Source: a virus. From it: 54,242 bases of DNA. The translations under genes were made by a program, and so were the position numbers. Location of the stretch: the IMG/VR virus record IMGVR_UViG_3300046835_000018, positions 1 through 54,242 of that record; one strand, given 5' to 3'. The notes under the pieces were generated by a model, which worked only from the letters and a program-made list of their open reading frames with translations, was not told where the DNA came from and searched no databases. Shown here piece after piece: positions 39,662 through 48,838 of this stretch; within the stretch, counting starts at the first letter, position 1, and the number at the start of each line of letters is the position of its first letter.

Positions 39662-39892
39662 TTAGCCCTCCTCACCCTTCTCCGCCTCGGACGTAACCTC
39701 AGCATCGGACTCTTCGATGGTCAAGGTGCAGGTCACTCCGGCCGTGAAGAAGCCCTGTGCGACCGGATACCCGTAGACCGCTTCGAACTGCATCTGTGTG
39801 TGCTCCGGGATGACCTTGGTCTCTCCCGGTTCGAACGTGCCGAGCACTGGGATTTGACCGCCATGCTCGGACGTGATCTCAATCTTCAACAT
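39662..39892 (-). CDS. Small tail/connector protein
   Basis: A 76-residue protein from ATG 39892 (GGAGAG upstream); a longer start at 39943 is less likely. Beta-rich start, acidic C-terminus (EESDAEVTSEAEKGEEG). It lies between the tail terminator and tail tube genes. Confidence 0.65.
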   Translation of the reverse strand: MLKIEITSEHGGQIPVLGTFEPGETKVIPEHTQMQFEAVYGYPVAQGFFTAGVTCTLTIEESDAEVTSEAEKGEEG

Positions 39893-39903
39893 GTCGTTCT
39901 CTC

Positions 39904-40398
39904 CTAAGCGAACGGCAACGACGTCTTGTTCTTGCCGTACCATGTGAGTCGTGCTGTCCTGTACAGTGTGCCTGCCTTGTACGTGTATCCGGATTCATTG
40001 GATCGCACGAAGCCATGGATCATGTACGGGTCAGCTGCATCACCATTTGTCAGCTGCAGGTCCTGGTGAAGGAACAATTCTACAGCATACGCAAGCTGGT
40101 CCACTTCCAGCCTGGTCGTCTCGTTGCTCTGAACCTTGTTGTGGTAGATCATCAGGTAGATCTCGAAGATGTTCTCAGTCATGTTCGGAACGCCTGCAAG
40201 CGTCCGTGACTTGTCATTCGGCTCGACACAGATCGCAGGTGTACGTGGAATGCGATCCTGATCGCCGTAGAAGACATCCTGCGCAGCGACTGGCGCAAAC
40301 AAACTCTTCTGCGCGTCTATCATAGTAACAAGTCGCGAGGCTACGACAGCAATGCTTCCTGGGTAGGTAGGATATGGTTGAGTCATCGAACGTGCCAA
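39904..40398 (-). CDS. Tail terminator-like protein
   Basis: A 164-residue protein overlapping the upstream gene by 16 bases. Length, beta/alpha mix and position directly before the tail tube suit a tail terminator/completion protein. The motif support is weak. Confidence 0.55.
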   Translation of the reverse strand: MARSMTQPYPTYPGSIAVVASRLVTMIDAQKSLFAPVAAQDVFYGDQDRIPRTPAICVEPNDKSRTLAGVPNMTENIFEIYLMIYHNKVQSNETTRLEVDQLAYAVELFLHQDLQLTNGDAADPYMIHGFVRSNESGYTYKAGTLYRTARLTWYGKNKTSLPFA

Positions 40399-41084
40399 CC
40401 CCTTCCTACCTGATCAGCACGCTTCTCCATCCACTCGATGAAGATCTCCTGGATGGCTTCCACATCCTCATCCTGGAACAACGCGAACTCGCGCTGTGGG
40501 ATTACGAACTTGGTCTGCGTCGATGCTACGATAGGTGACTTGTCGCCCATCGACAACGCATTAGCAAGTCGCTCGATGTCACCGCGACTTGCCTGGGGTC
40601 CCAGTGTGCGCCTTGCGAGCATTCCGATGCTACCATAACCACTCTGGTGGAGGTTACCGTACCAGACATTAGAAGGTAGCTGTCGGATGGAAGCTGTCTC
40701 ATTTGTGATTGCCCACACTTCGAAGCTTGATGCCACACTCCGTAGTGCTCCTGATCGAACGAGGATAGGCTCAGTAGCGCCACCACGTTGTTCGACCGTA
40801 TAAGGAGCCAAAGGTTCCCATGCAGTAGGACGTCCACCCTCTGTGAAGTTCCGGAAGATGGAAGGTTCCATAACCGCTCGGATAGCTGTCACGAGCGGAA
40901 GTCTAAAGGACTGAAGTTCCAAGCCTAGCTTGTAGATGTCCTTAGCCACAAGACCAGGTGCAGGGTAGAAAGACCAGCCAGCATACAAGACACGCTGGAA
41001 CTTAAGACCGCCAAAGCCCCCACGTCCGTAGACCGCATACTTGATGTCGGACGGACGGAGAGGACCTAGAAACGGTGATGTCAT
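40383..41084 (-). CDS. Virion morphogenesis protein (Mu gpG-like)
   Basis: A 233-residue protein. FTEGGRPTAWEPLAPYT followed by ILVRSGALRSV is the typical core of Mu-gpG-type head-tail completion proteins; HQSGYG follows as in that family. It works at the head-tail joint. Confidence 0.75.
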   Translation of the reverse strand: MTSPFLGPLRPSDIKYAVYGRGGFGGLKFQRVLYAGWSFYPAPGLVAKDIYKLGLELQSFRLPLVTAIRAVMEPSIFRNFTEGGRPTAWEPLAPYTVEQRGGATEPILVRSGALRSVASSFEVWAITNETASIRQLPSNVWYGNLHQSGYGSIGMLARRTLGPQASRGDIERLANALSMGDKSPIVASTQTKFVIPQREFALFQDEDVEAIQEIFIEWMEKRADQVGRGWHVR

Positions 41085-41096
41085 CTACCCTCCAGT

Positions 41097-41543
41097 CTAG
41101 AAGCGCATCCCCATCGAGAATGCGGCTGGACCGAGGGAAGGATCGGCGCGAGTAGGCTCCAAAGCCGACGAAGCATCCGTAGGATAGAATGCCGGCGAGC
41201 CACTAATGTCCTCGACGCCCGGTAGTTCGATTGTTCCATCGAGCAACCCTAGCATGAGCATCTCAGCGTTAGCCTTGAGACGGTCAGCGTAGTTGCTACC
41301 CTGCTCGATGTCTTCACTGTACTGACGGTCGTATACCCACGCCACGTAGAACTTCGAGATGATCGTTCGAACAAGCTTCGGCGTAGTAGCCTCAGTCAGC
41401 CAAAGTGTCGTGTCTGTGATGCTGCTCAGTCGAGTGATGACCTCTGTTGCCAAGTGGTCTTCGAGTTGGAGATCAAGAGCGGAGAGAGACAGCTTGGTAC
41501 CCTCGACCCAGGCTTGCGCTTCAGGCACTGAGATGTGCGCCAT
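41097..41543 (-). CDS. Head-tail adaptor
   Basis: A 148-residue protein with GGAGG before ATG 41543. Mostly helical with a tailing Pro-rich end; resembles Mu gp36-type adaptors (YDRQYSED, ANAEMLMLGLLDG). Its place after the capsid genes supports an adaptor role. Confidence 0.65.
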   Translation of the reverse strand: MAHISVPEAQAWVEGTKLSLSALDLQLEDHLATEVITRLSSITDTTLWLTEATTPKLVRTIISKFYVAWVYDRQYSEDIEQGSNYADRLKANAEMLMLGLLDGTIELPGVEDISGSPAFYPTDASSALEPTRADPSLGPAAFSMGMRF

Positions 41544-41586
41544 GCTGTCCCCCTCCTCTCTTGGTTACGCTGGCCGTGCCAACGAA

Positions 41587-41961
41587 CTACGCGTTCGGGT
41601 TGCTGAGGTCGAGGTCCTCGACCGGCGCCGGGGCAGGCTCGCCCGGAAGACCCTGGTCGGGAGCCGGTCCGCCCTCCGGAGGAGTGGTGCCCTCCGGCGA
41701 AGCAGCCTCGACCTCGGTGTCGAGCTGCTCGTTGGCCGCGATGACCTTGTCGAGCTCGGCGATGGCCGCGGTGGTGTCGCCCGACTCGATGAGCCGGCGA
41801 ACGTCCTTCAGCAATTCGGTCTGTCCTGCCTGGAGCTCGGCGATACTCGCCATCAGCTCAGCCTGTCCTGCCATGAGGCTCTCACCCTTCTTGATGATCT
41901 TGGTCGTGAGTGTGATCAGGTCGTAGATCTTCTGGATGACTGGATCAGTTGGTGCTGTCAT
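41587..41961 (-). CDS. Helical head-region protein
   Basis: A 124-residue protein overlapping the upstream gene by 17 bases. Helical coiled coil (residues 10-90, AELMASIAELQAGQTELLKDV) with a Pro/Gly/Asp-rich C-terminus. Possibly a head-fibre or scaffold-like minor protein. No close family recognised. Confidence 0.6.
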   Translation of the reverse strand: MTAPTDPVIQKIYDLITLTTKIIKKGESLMAGQAELMASIAELQAGQTELLKDVRRLIESGDTTAAIAELDKVIAANEQLDTEVEAASPEGTTPPEGGPAPDQGLPGEPAPAPVEDLDLSNPNA

Positions 41962-42331
41962 CCTTGTTGTCCTCGTCCTTCAGCGGCTGTGCCACCGTGC
42001 CGACGAGCTCGGAAGCGATCTCCGGGCTGTTCGGGGTCGGGTTGGGAGCGAGGCCCGGGATCTCGTTGGCGTCCCGAGGAGGGTTATCCTCGGCTGCCTT
42101 CTTCTCGGCCTCGATCGCTTCGATCTGAGCCTTGAGGCGGTCGATCTCGTCGTCACGGTGATCGCGAGGAACCTGGTTCGGGTCGACCTCGCGCAGGACG
42201 CCCGACTGCCACAGCCGAACCATGACCTCCTTGGAGAGGCCAGTGACTTCCTCGCCAGCCTCGAACACCTTGATCTCGCCGCCAGCTTCGCCGTGACGGA
42301 TCTGGTTGACTGCAAAGTACTGCTTCGCCAT
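41945..42331 (-). CDS. Head-region protein with N-terminal beta domain
   Basis: A 128-residue protein, AGGAGG upstream. Residues 1-55 form a compact domain with GEAGGEIKVFEAGEEVTGLSKEVMVRLWQSGVLREV; the remainder is a charged helix and a disordered acidic tail. It lies immediately after the major capsid gene. Role unknown; a capsid accessory is likely. Confidence 0.6.
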   Translation of the reverse strand: MAKQYFAVNQIRHGEAGGEIKVFEAGEEVTGLSKEVMVRLWQSGVLREVDPNQVPRDHRDDEIDRLKAQIEAIEAEKKAAEDNPPRDANEIPGLAPNPTPNSPEIASELVGTVAQPLKDEDNKDDSTN

Positions 42332-42364
42332 TTCGTTACACCTCCTCAGGTGTGTCGACGCCGC

Positions 42365-43357
42365 TTAAGCGACGGCATCCTTGATCAGGTATCCGCCGAT
42401 GGCCTTGGCCGCCGTGCCGACGGCACCGTCGCCGAGAGCGGTGAGCTTCAGGTCGTAGTAGCGGCAGACGCGAATGAGGTCGCTCTTCCGCTGCTCCTCA
42501 CGCCACCGGTCGACGTACTGTGCCTGGCCGCCAGGATTGCCGACCCACTTGTACTCGTACCCGTAGGCAGGAATCTTCAGGCCGGCACGCTGAGGCACGT
42601 ACGCCAGGATGACGTCCTTGCCCCAGAGGTAGCCGACCGCGATCGGCTGGCCGAGGTTGGTCGAGCCGATGCCGACGCCCGGAACGACGATCTTCGGCAG
42701 GCCGACGATCGCAGCGATCAGGTCCGCGGAGACGATGCCCCGCTCGGAGTACTTGATGCGCTCGAGGAAGTCCGGGTGGTCTTCCAGCTTGGTCATCACC
42801 TGGTACGGGAAGATGCCCACGTTGGGTTCCGTGAAGATCTTCGAGTGGATGGCAACCTTGCCGGTGCGCAGGTCACCGATCGGGTCGGAGTTGACGTAGT
42901 CGCTCCACTGCGTGGTGCCGGAGAGCGTGGTCGTGTTGGTCGAGTTGTAGTTGGCCGCAGTCGTCGCGAGGTCCTTCATGGCCTTCTCGCGCCCGAGCCA
43001 GATCTTGCTGGTGACGAGTTCGGCACCGTCACGATCCGGCGACAGAGGACTGTCGGAGTTCCAGCGCTCTTCGTCCGTCACCGGAATCTGGAGCGAGTGC
43101 TCCTGGGCGTAGTAGGTGTCAGTTGACACAGCGAGACCAGTGATCTCGTTGGCCAACGTGCCCGGTGCCCGCAGGTCGTTCTCGACGAGCCATCCTTCGC
43201 GGCCGAACACGTAGTACTTGTCCGACTGCTTGTTGACATTCACGCTGGGGAAGAGGTTCTCCCCGACGAGACCGTTGTTCGGCCACGCAACGCTGATCTG
43301 AGTGAGGATCTGATCAACGTGAACGTTGCCGGCACCGGTCGGCTGGTACACAGTCAT
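42365..43357 (-). CDS. Major capsid protein
   Basis: A 330-residue protein with GGGAGG before ATG 43357 and strong codon bias. The sequence fits Mu-T/lambda-E-like HK97-fold capsid proteins: VHVDQILTQISVAWPNNGLVGENLFP at the start, AQEHSLQIPVTDEERWN, and a C-terminal RVCRYYDLKLTALGDGAVGTAA. Placed after the protease/scaffold and decoration genes, as expected. Confidence 0.85.
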   Translation of the reverse strand: MTVYQPTGAGNVHVDQILTQISVAWPNNGLVGENLFPSVNVNKQSDKYYVFGREGWLVENDLRAPGTLANEITGLAVSTDTYYAQEHSLQIPVTDEERWNSDSPLSPDRDGAELVTSKIWLGREKAMKDLATTAANYNSTNTTTLSGTTQWSDYVNSDPIGDLRTGKVAIHSKIFTEPNVGIFPYQVMTKLEDHPDFLERIKYSERGIVSADLIAAIVGLPKIVVPGVGIGSTNLGQPIAVGYLWGKDVILAYVPQRAGLKIPAYGYEYKWVGNPGGQAQYVDRWREEQRKSDLIRVCRYYDLKLTALGDGAVGTAAKAIGGYLIKDAVA

Positions 43358-43376
43358 GCTTTACCTCCCTCAGATG

Positions 43377-43808
43377 TTAGAGCGCCGGGCAACCGGGCGT
43401 GAGCAGCACGTCGATCAGGTCACCGTCGGCAGGAGTGCCGATCGGGTATGGGCCCACGACGATCCCAACCGGAATGTTCGTGGACACCGCGAGCTTCACG
43501 CCGCCGGCCGTGGAGGCTGCGACGATCGACCCGAACAGGATTGTTCCAGGAGTAGCAGCGACACGCACCTTGGAGATGCCGAGCAGCCGCACGCTCGCCC
43601 CGACCTTGCCCGTCGCGATGTCGGCAGCGTCGACGCTCTCCTGGAGAATACCCAGAGAGCGCGTGGTCGCCGTAGCGTTCAGGTCGATCTTGCCAGTCGA
43701 CGTGCTCGCAGTGACACACCGGTAAGCCAGTGCACCCGCAGCCGCCGAGCTGTTGTACGTCGACAAGACTTCGAAGGTCTTGTCGAGAACGAAGTTAGCG
43801 CCAGCCAT
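43377..43808 (-). CDS. Capsid decoration (cement) protein
   Basis: A 143-residue beta-rich protein, GAGG upstream. Small, Ala/Gly/Val-rich with DUF2190-like character (LGILQESVDAADIATGKVGASVRLLGISKVRV). It lies between protease/scaffold and major capsid genes, the usual place for cement proteins. Confidence 0.75.
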   Translation of the reverse strand: MAGANFVLDKTFEVLSTYNSSAAAGALAYRCVTASTSTGKIDLNATATTRSLGILQESVDAADIATGKVGASVRLLGISKVRVAATPGTILFGSIVAASTAGGVKLAVSTNIPVGIVVGPYPIGTPADGDLIDVLLTPGCPAL

Positions 43809-43821
43809 GATTTACCTCCCC

Positions 43822-44988
43822 CTACGCCTTGAACTGGTAGCTGGACTCGCGGTACTCGTTGAAGAGCCGCGGGTTCATTCGGGCGACCTGCTCGACGGCG
43901 TCGGCGAAGCCCATGTTCTTGTCGGTCTCCATGAGAGCCTTGACGGCCTCATTGAACTGACGTGTTGCGTCAGCGCTCTGCTCGCCGCGCTGACCGGTGA
44001 AGCCACGCTCCGAGAGGTCGACCAGGCCCTGACCGTTGACGATCCGACCCAGCACCTCGGTGAGCTGCTTGCCAGCCTCCGGAGAGGCCTTGAGGAGGAG
44101 GTTCTTGATCTCCTCCTTGATCAGCGGCGAGAGGGCGAACGCCTTGCCCTTCTGCACCTCGGCGATCTGGTTCGTGACCTCAGCGAGACGCACCGAAGCC
44201 TGGAGCTCGGAGTTCTGCTTCTTCTGGGTCTCGAGGCTCTCCATGAGCTTCGCGAACGCCGGACTGGCCTCGACGAGCTTCTTCAGCTCGGGGTCGAGCT
44301 CGTCGCTCTCACCCTTCTTGGCCTTCTCGAGCTCCTCGGTCAGCTTGGTGACCTGCTCGTCGGTCTTCTTCTTGTCCTCAGTCAGCGTCGTGACAGCCTT
44401 GCCGAGCTCGCCCAGCTTGGCGAATACCTCGTCGTCAGTCGTCGTCTCGGCGAGCCCGAGGGCAATCCTCAGCTTCTTTCCATCCACTTCCTGTTCCTCC
44501 TTGCTTGGCTCGTCGAAACGGAGCTCCGAGAGGTTGACCGGCAGGAGGTTCTTCATGTACGGACGGTTTGTAAGACCGCCGCCCAGAAGCACATCCTGAT
44601 GTACGACGCCCTGCGGATCTTGCCAGGAGTCCACGAACTCCGCGGAGAAGTAGCGGTACTTCTTCTCCTTGATCTCGGTCGTGGCATCCGTGGTGAAGTC
44701 GACCTGAAGGTGAAGACCGTCGGCGTCGACTCGAGCGTCCTTGACCCATCCAGCGGCCTGGTGCCCCTTGGCTGGGTCGGTCTTGTGGTCGTAGTCGATG
44801 TCGGGATCGATGCCGCGAACTTTCGACTTGACGCTGTTGGCAAGTGCAGTGAGCTTCGCTGCGTCGAACCGCATCTCGCCGTGCAGGGGATGCTGGTACT
44901 TGCCGAACGGCAGTGCATGCACCCAGGTTGTCGAATCCGAGAGAGTGACCTTACTGAGGTCTACCCACCACCCGAAGTGCTTGTCCAT
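43822..44988 (-). CDS. Prohead protease/scaffold fusion (Mu I-like)
   Basis: A 388-residue protein with GGAGG before ATG 44988. Residues 1-150 resemble the Mu gpI protease (DIDYDHKTDPAKGHQAAGWVKDARV, YFSAEFVDSW). Residues 170-300 are a charged coiled coil typical of scaffolds (LTEELEKAKKGESDELDPELKKLVEA). It probably cuts itself out of the prohead. Its own minus-strand promoter lies just upstream. Confidence 0.85.
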   Translation of the reverse strand: MDKHFGWWVDLSKVTLSDSTTWVHALPFGKYQHPLHGEMRFDAAKLTALANSVKSKVRGIDPDIDYDHKTDPAKGHQAAGWVKDARVDADGLHLQVDFTTDATTEIKEKKYRYFSAEFVDSWQDPQGVVHQDVLLGGGLTNRPYMKNLLPVNLSELRFDEPSKEEQEVDGKKLRIALGLAETTTDDEVFAKLGELGKAVTTLTEDKKKTDEQVTKLTEELEKAKKGESDELDPELKKLVEASPAFAKLMESLETQKKQNSELQASVRLAEVTNQIAEVQKGKAFALSPLIKEEIKNLLLKASPEAGKQLTEVLGRIVNGQGLVDLSERGFTGQRGEQSADATRQFNEAVKALMETDKNMGFADAVEQVARMNPRLFNEYRESSYQFKA

Positions 44989-45008
44989 TTACACCTCCAC
45001 CTTCTCTT

Positions 45009-45038
45009 AGTATAGCTTAGTCACGAACAATTCCACAA
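45009..45038 (-). promoter_or_regulatory. Minus-strand promoter TTGTGG-18-TATACT
   Basis: On the minus strand TTGTGG (45038-45033) and TATACT (45014-45009) are separated by 18 bases, in the gap between portal and protease/scaffold. It would boost the abundant scaffold, decoration and capsid genes. Confidence 0.55.
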
Positions 45039-45071
45039 CGTTTCCAGATATCTCAGTTACACCTTCACGTG

Positions 45072-46634
45072 TTACCCTCCCGAACTGTCGCGTCCGGAGT
45101 TGGACCTGGGAGGTGCAGCCTTAGGCTTCGCCTGCCTAGGAGGTCCTACCTTCGGAGGAGCAGGCGCTTTAGGCTTGTTACTATCGCCCCCTTCGCCACC
45201 ATCACCTTCAGGTCCCTGAGGCGTCTCAACGATCCGGGCTGTCGTAGGATCGCGGTGCGGAAGGTCGAGCTCGTCACGAAGGAAGTCCTCGAGCTTGTCA
45301 TCGGGGATGATCGCGGACGAGCCTACCAAGTTTCGGAAGGCGAACGACCACGTACGAAGATCGTTCCACTCACCAATTCGGCGAGCTCGGATCTTCGGGT
45401 ACTTGCCACGTTTGAAGTTCAAGTCCACGAGCTGCGGGATGATGTGCTTGTTGATGATGTTCGCAACTGACTGAGCCAAGTACCTCGTGGACTTGAAGAA
45501 CATGTCCATCGAGTCAGTACCAGCATTAGCCTGGTCCATGAACGGTGCGAGGATGTTTACCTGGATCTGGGAGTTGTGGTGATCGATCGATTCGATGCAC
45601 GATACTGGCTGACCTTCCAGCTTAGCAAAGCCAATCTCCCAGTTCGCCGGGATGACAATGTGCGCACGATCGTTGGTACGAAGGTTTCTACCCAGCTGCT
45701 CGGCGAGCAGTTTGTCTTCAGCCGAAAATCCCGGTGGAAGCTTGATGATAGGCACTCCAATACCGTGACGCTCCTTCTGAATGGCATCAATCTTGTAAAG
45801 CGTATCCTTGTAGTACCAGTGCTTGTACGCACTACGGAGAACGCTGATGCCACGAAGGTCACCCGCCTCGGCTTCGAGTGAGAAGATAGCCAGCTTGCGA
45901 ATCGGGATGAACTGGCCTAGGCTCACGCCCTGCTGGTTGTTCTCAGGAAACTGAGGACCAGGAACGAGATTGCCATATGGAACGAACGGCTCCATGACGA
46001 TGCCGGACGGTCCACCGTTAGCGTCGAATACCCACTCTCGGATGTCCAGCGGATGCCTCGGTGCAAGCTTCCTCAGGACGACCTTTCCGTCCTCGTTGAA
46101 CTTGTACACCTTCTCCATGACGATGTAGCCGTACTCGAACATCAGCAGGATGTCGTCAAGCACCTGCGACCAGTCGACGTTGAGATCCTCGAAGAGGCAC
46201 TTCTCAACGAACTTGGCGATGTTCTCATCGAGTGTGCTGTCACTCGCAGGCTCGACAAACCAACGAGCTGCCTGGATAGGCGTCTTCAGTTGGCGAAGCG
46301 TTCCACGAACAGTTCCGTCGTTACGCTTCATGTCGTACCACTTGCGAATGCCGAGCTTGTCACGCAAGTCTGGAATGAGCTCATCACGCGTCCATGCAGT
46401 CCAAGGACTCATGGAGGTGTAGCCAAGCTCCTGCATACCGAAGTTGGCATCGATACTCGGGTCGCGAAGCCGAATACCATTATACGCTTCGTTGTTAGGC
46501 CTCTCCGCCACGACAATGAAAGCGTTGCCACCACTCTGAGCCGTCACAACATCGTGGCTCATCAGGAGCTCCTGCAGGGAAGTTTCCCGCCACCGGGAAA
46601 GCTCCGCGCTGCCCACGTCTTGAACAGTGTCCAC
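45072..46634 (-). CDS. Portal protein
   Basis: A 520-residue protein from GTG 46634 behind GGAGGGACCCC. The core has the Mu gp29/DUF935-type order: LRQLKTPIQAARWFVEPAS, VDWSQVLDDILLMFEYGYIVMEKVY, LRGISVLRSAYKHWYYKD, and a late helical region SVANIINKHIIPQLVDLNF. The C-terminal ~60 residues are Pro/Lys/Gly-rich and disordered. It forms the DNA-entry ring. Confidence 0.85.
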   Translation of the reverse strand: MDTVQDVGSAELSRWRETSLQELLMSHDVVTAQSGGNAFIVVAERPNNEAYNGIRLRDPSIDANFGMQELGYTSMSPWTAWTRDELIPDLRDKLGIRKWYDMKRNDGTVRGTLRQLKTPIQAARWFVEPASDSTLDENIAKFVEKCLFEDLNVDWSQVLDDILLMFEYGYIVMEKVYKFNEDGKVVLRKLAPRHPLDIREWVFDANGGPSGIVMEPFVPYGNLVPGPQFPENNQQGVSLGQFIPIRKLAIFSLEAEAGDLRGISVLRSAYKHWYYKDTLYKIDAIQKERHGIGVPIIKLPPGFSAEDKLLAEQLGRNLRTNDRAHIVIPANWEIGFAKLEGQPVSCIESIDHHNSQIQVNILAPFMDQANAGTDSMDMFFKSTRYLAQSVANIINKHIIPQLVDLNFKRGKYPKIRARRIGEWNDLRTWSFAFRNLVGSSAIIPDDKLEDFLRDELDLPHRDPTTARIVETPQGPEGDGGEGGDSNKPKAPAPPKVGPPRQAKPKAAPPRSNSGRDSSGG

Positions 46635-46676
46635 CGGGGTCCCTCCTTTCTCACATACCCACAGGGCGGGAATCGA

Positions 46677-48437
46677 TTATGTTCGCCACACTAGAGTTGC
46701 TGTGCTGTCTCTGCATGTGACGTTTTGATTCTCTCGACTACTGAACTCGAGAGACCTGATCGGGACGTAGACATCAATTGGGACATTTTCAGGTGTGGTA
46801 TCGAAAGCGCCTGTGAAGGTGACTGCGATGCCTCTACTGCCTGAAAGGCTCCAGGTGCCACTAAGTGAAGCTGTCGCACTTGCTAGGATGGTTAGGAAGC
46901 CCGAGAGACCACGTTCTGCTAGAAGCGCTGCGGTGGTTGTCGATGTGACTGTGAGAGAACCGTCAGCATTACGTTCGAGCGTGAGTGCGGCGGTGATGGT
47001 TGCTGTGATGGAACTGTTGCCTGACAGTGTGTGAACTACGTCGAGTGAAGCTGTTATTGAGGTGGTTGTGGTAGCTGTGCCTTGGAGTGTCTGCTGTCCT
47101 GCCAAGTCAGCATCACCCGTACGCGATGCCAGGATGGTCAGGATGCCACTCAGCGTATGATCGACGTTGATCGTAGCTGTTCGGGTGTTTGTGACTGGGA
47201 GGCTGCCATCGTAGGTGTGATCGACAGCTGTAGTGCCTGTGAGGGATGCTGTGGTAGCACGGTTGCCTGAGACAACAAGGTCTGTCGCAAGAGTTGAAGT
47301 GCGTGAAGCAGTTACAGCCAGATCACCTTGTAGAGCATGGTCGACGTTGACTGTACCAGTTCGGGTGTTAGTGATTGCGAGGGTACCATCGACTGGCTTG
47401 CCCGTCTCGATGGCTCCTGTGATCGTTGCTGTGGCAGTTGTAGTACCCGAGTAGGTATGATCAACAGCCGCTACGCCAGTGATCGCAGATGTCGCAGCAA
47501 GAGTGCCTGCAAGTGTATGGTCCGCGTTGAGGGTAGCTACAATAGCTGCGGTAATAGGTGTAGTGCCGGAGTAAGTGTGATCGGCATTTAAGGTTGCTGA
47601 GGTGGTTACTGTAGTTGCACGATTGCCGTCGTATGTGTGGGAGACATTGACTGTACCTGTTTCGGTTGCCGTTGTTGCTCGGCTACCATCAAGGGTGTGA
47701 TCAACGTTGAGTGTGCCTGCTTGTGTTGAGGTGGTTGCACGGTTGCCATCAGCATCGACAGAACCGCTCGAGGGCTTCATCTCAGCCCATACGTAGTTCC
47801 ACGTCGTTGATGTTGGCGCAGTAAGGCTTAGGGTGACAGTTGAGCCTGATGTGGTTGGTGTAGTCTGTCGTAGTGTTGCACCGTTGATCGACGAGCCAGG
47901 GCTGGCTGAATCAACGATGGTAGTCCCGGAAGCTGCTGTGAACGTAGTTGAAGACACGTCCCAGTCGGAAGCTGCCGCGAACCCCATCGAGTTTGCAACA
48001 GTGGACGTATACGACAGAGCGTCTAGGCCACCTGTGGTATCAGAGCCCTCACCATTCGAAGCAACTGGTGTAGTGGTGTCTACACCAGTTAGTACGACGA
48101 CCTTCAGTCGTGCATGCCTGCTACCTGATGTTGCATTGTTCGTGATCGTGACCGTCATAGAGCCTGGAGCTGAACCTACAGTGGCTCTCCAGATCGCAGC
48201 TTGACCTTCACGTCCTGAAGCGTCAGCCTCGGTGCGCAAGCCGATCTGAGTGAACGACTGCCCGCCTGTGTTGGCGATGCTAGGTGCTGTAGGTGCAGTA
48301 GCCTGGCTGTTACCTGCCCAGCAAGCTAGGATGACCGATCCTGCTGGAGGTGAGAACGATGGAGAAACGACAGTGGTAGTAGCACCGTTAGTCTGGCTTG
48401 CACCAGCCGGCGTACTGCCATCTATCGCAATTGCCAT
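46677..48437 (-). CDS. Virion protein with ~16 tandem 20-residue repeats
   Basis: A 586-residue protein. Residues about 1-230 form a globular beta domain (SFSPPAGSVILACWAGNS, MTVTITNNATSGSRHARLKVVVLTGVD). After that come about 16 head-to-tail 20-residue repeats with the pattern G-x-x-x-x-T-x-T-x-T-x-T-x-x-V-D-H-T-h-x, likely a beta-solenoid or fibre shaft. The C-terminal 30 residues differ. No enzymatic motif. It is placed between TerL/minor genes and the portal. Possibly a head fibre or adhesin. Confidence 0.75.
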   Translation of the reverse strand: MAIAIDGSTPAGASQTNGATTTVVSPSFSPPAGSVILACWAGNSQATAPTAPSIANTGGQSFTQIGLRTEADASGREGQAAIWRATVGSAPGSMTVTITNNATSGSRHARLKVVVLTGVDTTTPVASNGEGSDTTGGLDALSYTSTVANSMGFAAASDWDVSSTTFTAASGTTIVDSASPGSSINGATLRQTTPTTSGSTVTLSLTAPTSTTWNYVWAEMKPSSGSVDADGNRATTSTQAGTLNVDHTLDGSRATTATETGTVNVSHTYDGNRATTVTTSATLNADHTYSGTTPITAAIVATLNADHTLAGTLAATSAITGVAAVDHTYSGTTTATATITGAIETGKPVDGTLAITNTRTGTVNVDHALQGDLAVTASRTSTLATDLVVSGNRATTASLTGTTAVDHTYDGSLPVTNTRTATINVDHTLSGILTILASRTGDADLAGQQTLQGTATTTTSITASLDVVHTLSGNSSITATITAALTLERNADGSLTVTSTTTAALLAERGLSGFLTILASATASLSGTWSLSGSRGIAVTFTGAFDTTPENVPIDVYVPIRSLEFSSRENQNVTCRDSTATLVWRT

Positions 48438-48445
48438 GGAAGGCC

Positions 48446-48838
48446 TTACGCTGCGATCGGCGTGAAGGAGATGGTGTGGGCAGTGACGTTGACGGTATCG
48501 CCGTTGGCTACTGCCTTGGATGCTGTGAAGGCGAACGAGTAGAGGAAGTTGCCAGCCGAGATGTTGTCCCAGACACTTGCGTGGCTCAGTGTCTCAGTGC
48601 CGGCCGACCAGGTAGCCCACTGCGGAAGCGTCGCGGCGATGGCCTTCGAGCCAGCGCTCGCAGCACTCCAGGTCAGAGCCTTCCGAGTGGTCTCAGCACT
48701 CGCTGCGGTAGTACCTGCCGATCCTGGATCGGCCGTGTGCAGCTTCATGTTGGTGCTTGACGGTGCAGTGAAGGCTGTAGCAGCCAGCATGTCCAACCAC
48801 TTGTTGGCCAAGTTCACTGCGTGAAGACCGACTGTCAT
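48446..48838 (-). CDS. Virion protein of the actinophage 'LHAVNLANK' type
   Basis: A 130-residue protein from ATG 48838 (ATGA overlap). Start GLHAVNLANKWLD and Thr/Ala-rich remainder match a common small structural protein family of actinophages often found near the tail fibre or head genes. Role in virion not known. Confidence 0.65.
   Translation of the reverse strand: MTVGLHAVNLANKWLDMLAATAFTAPSSTNMKLHTADPGSAGTTAASAETTRKALTWSAASAGSKAIAATLPQWATWSAGTETLSHASVWDNISAGNFLYSFAFTASKAVANGDTVNVTAHTISFTPIAA

Noticed and set aside
41936-43126. Long plus-strand open frame of ~396 codons opposite the major capsid region
   Set aside because: It is antisense to strongly supported capsid genes with good ribosome sites, and is a by-product of their GC-rich third positions.
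43753-45015. Plus-strand open frame of ~420 codons opposite the protease/scaffold gene
   Set aside because: Leu/Glu/Arg-rich shadow of the coiled-coil scaffold; no ribosome site or family signal.
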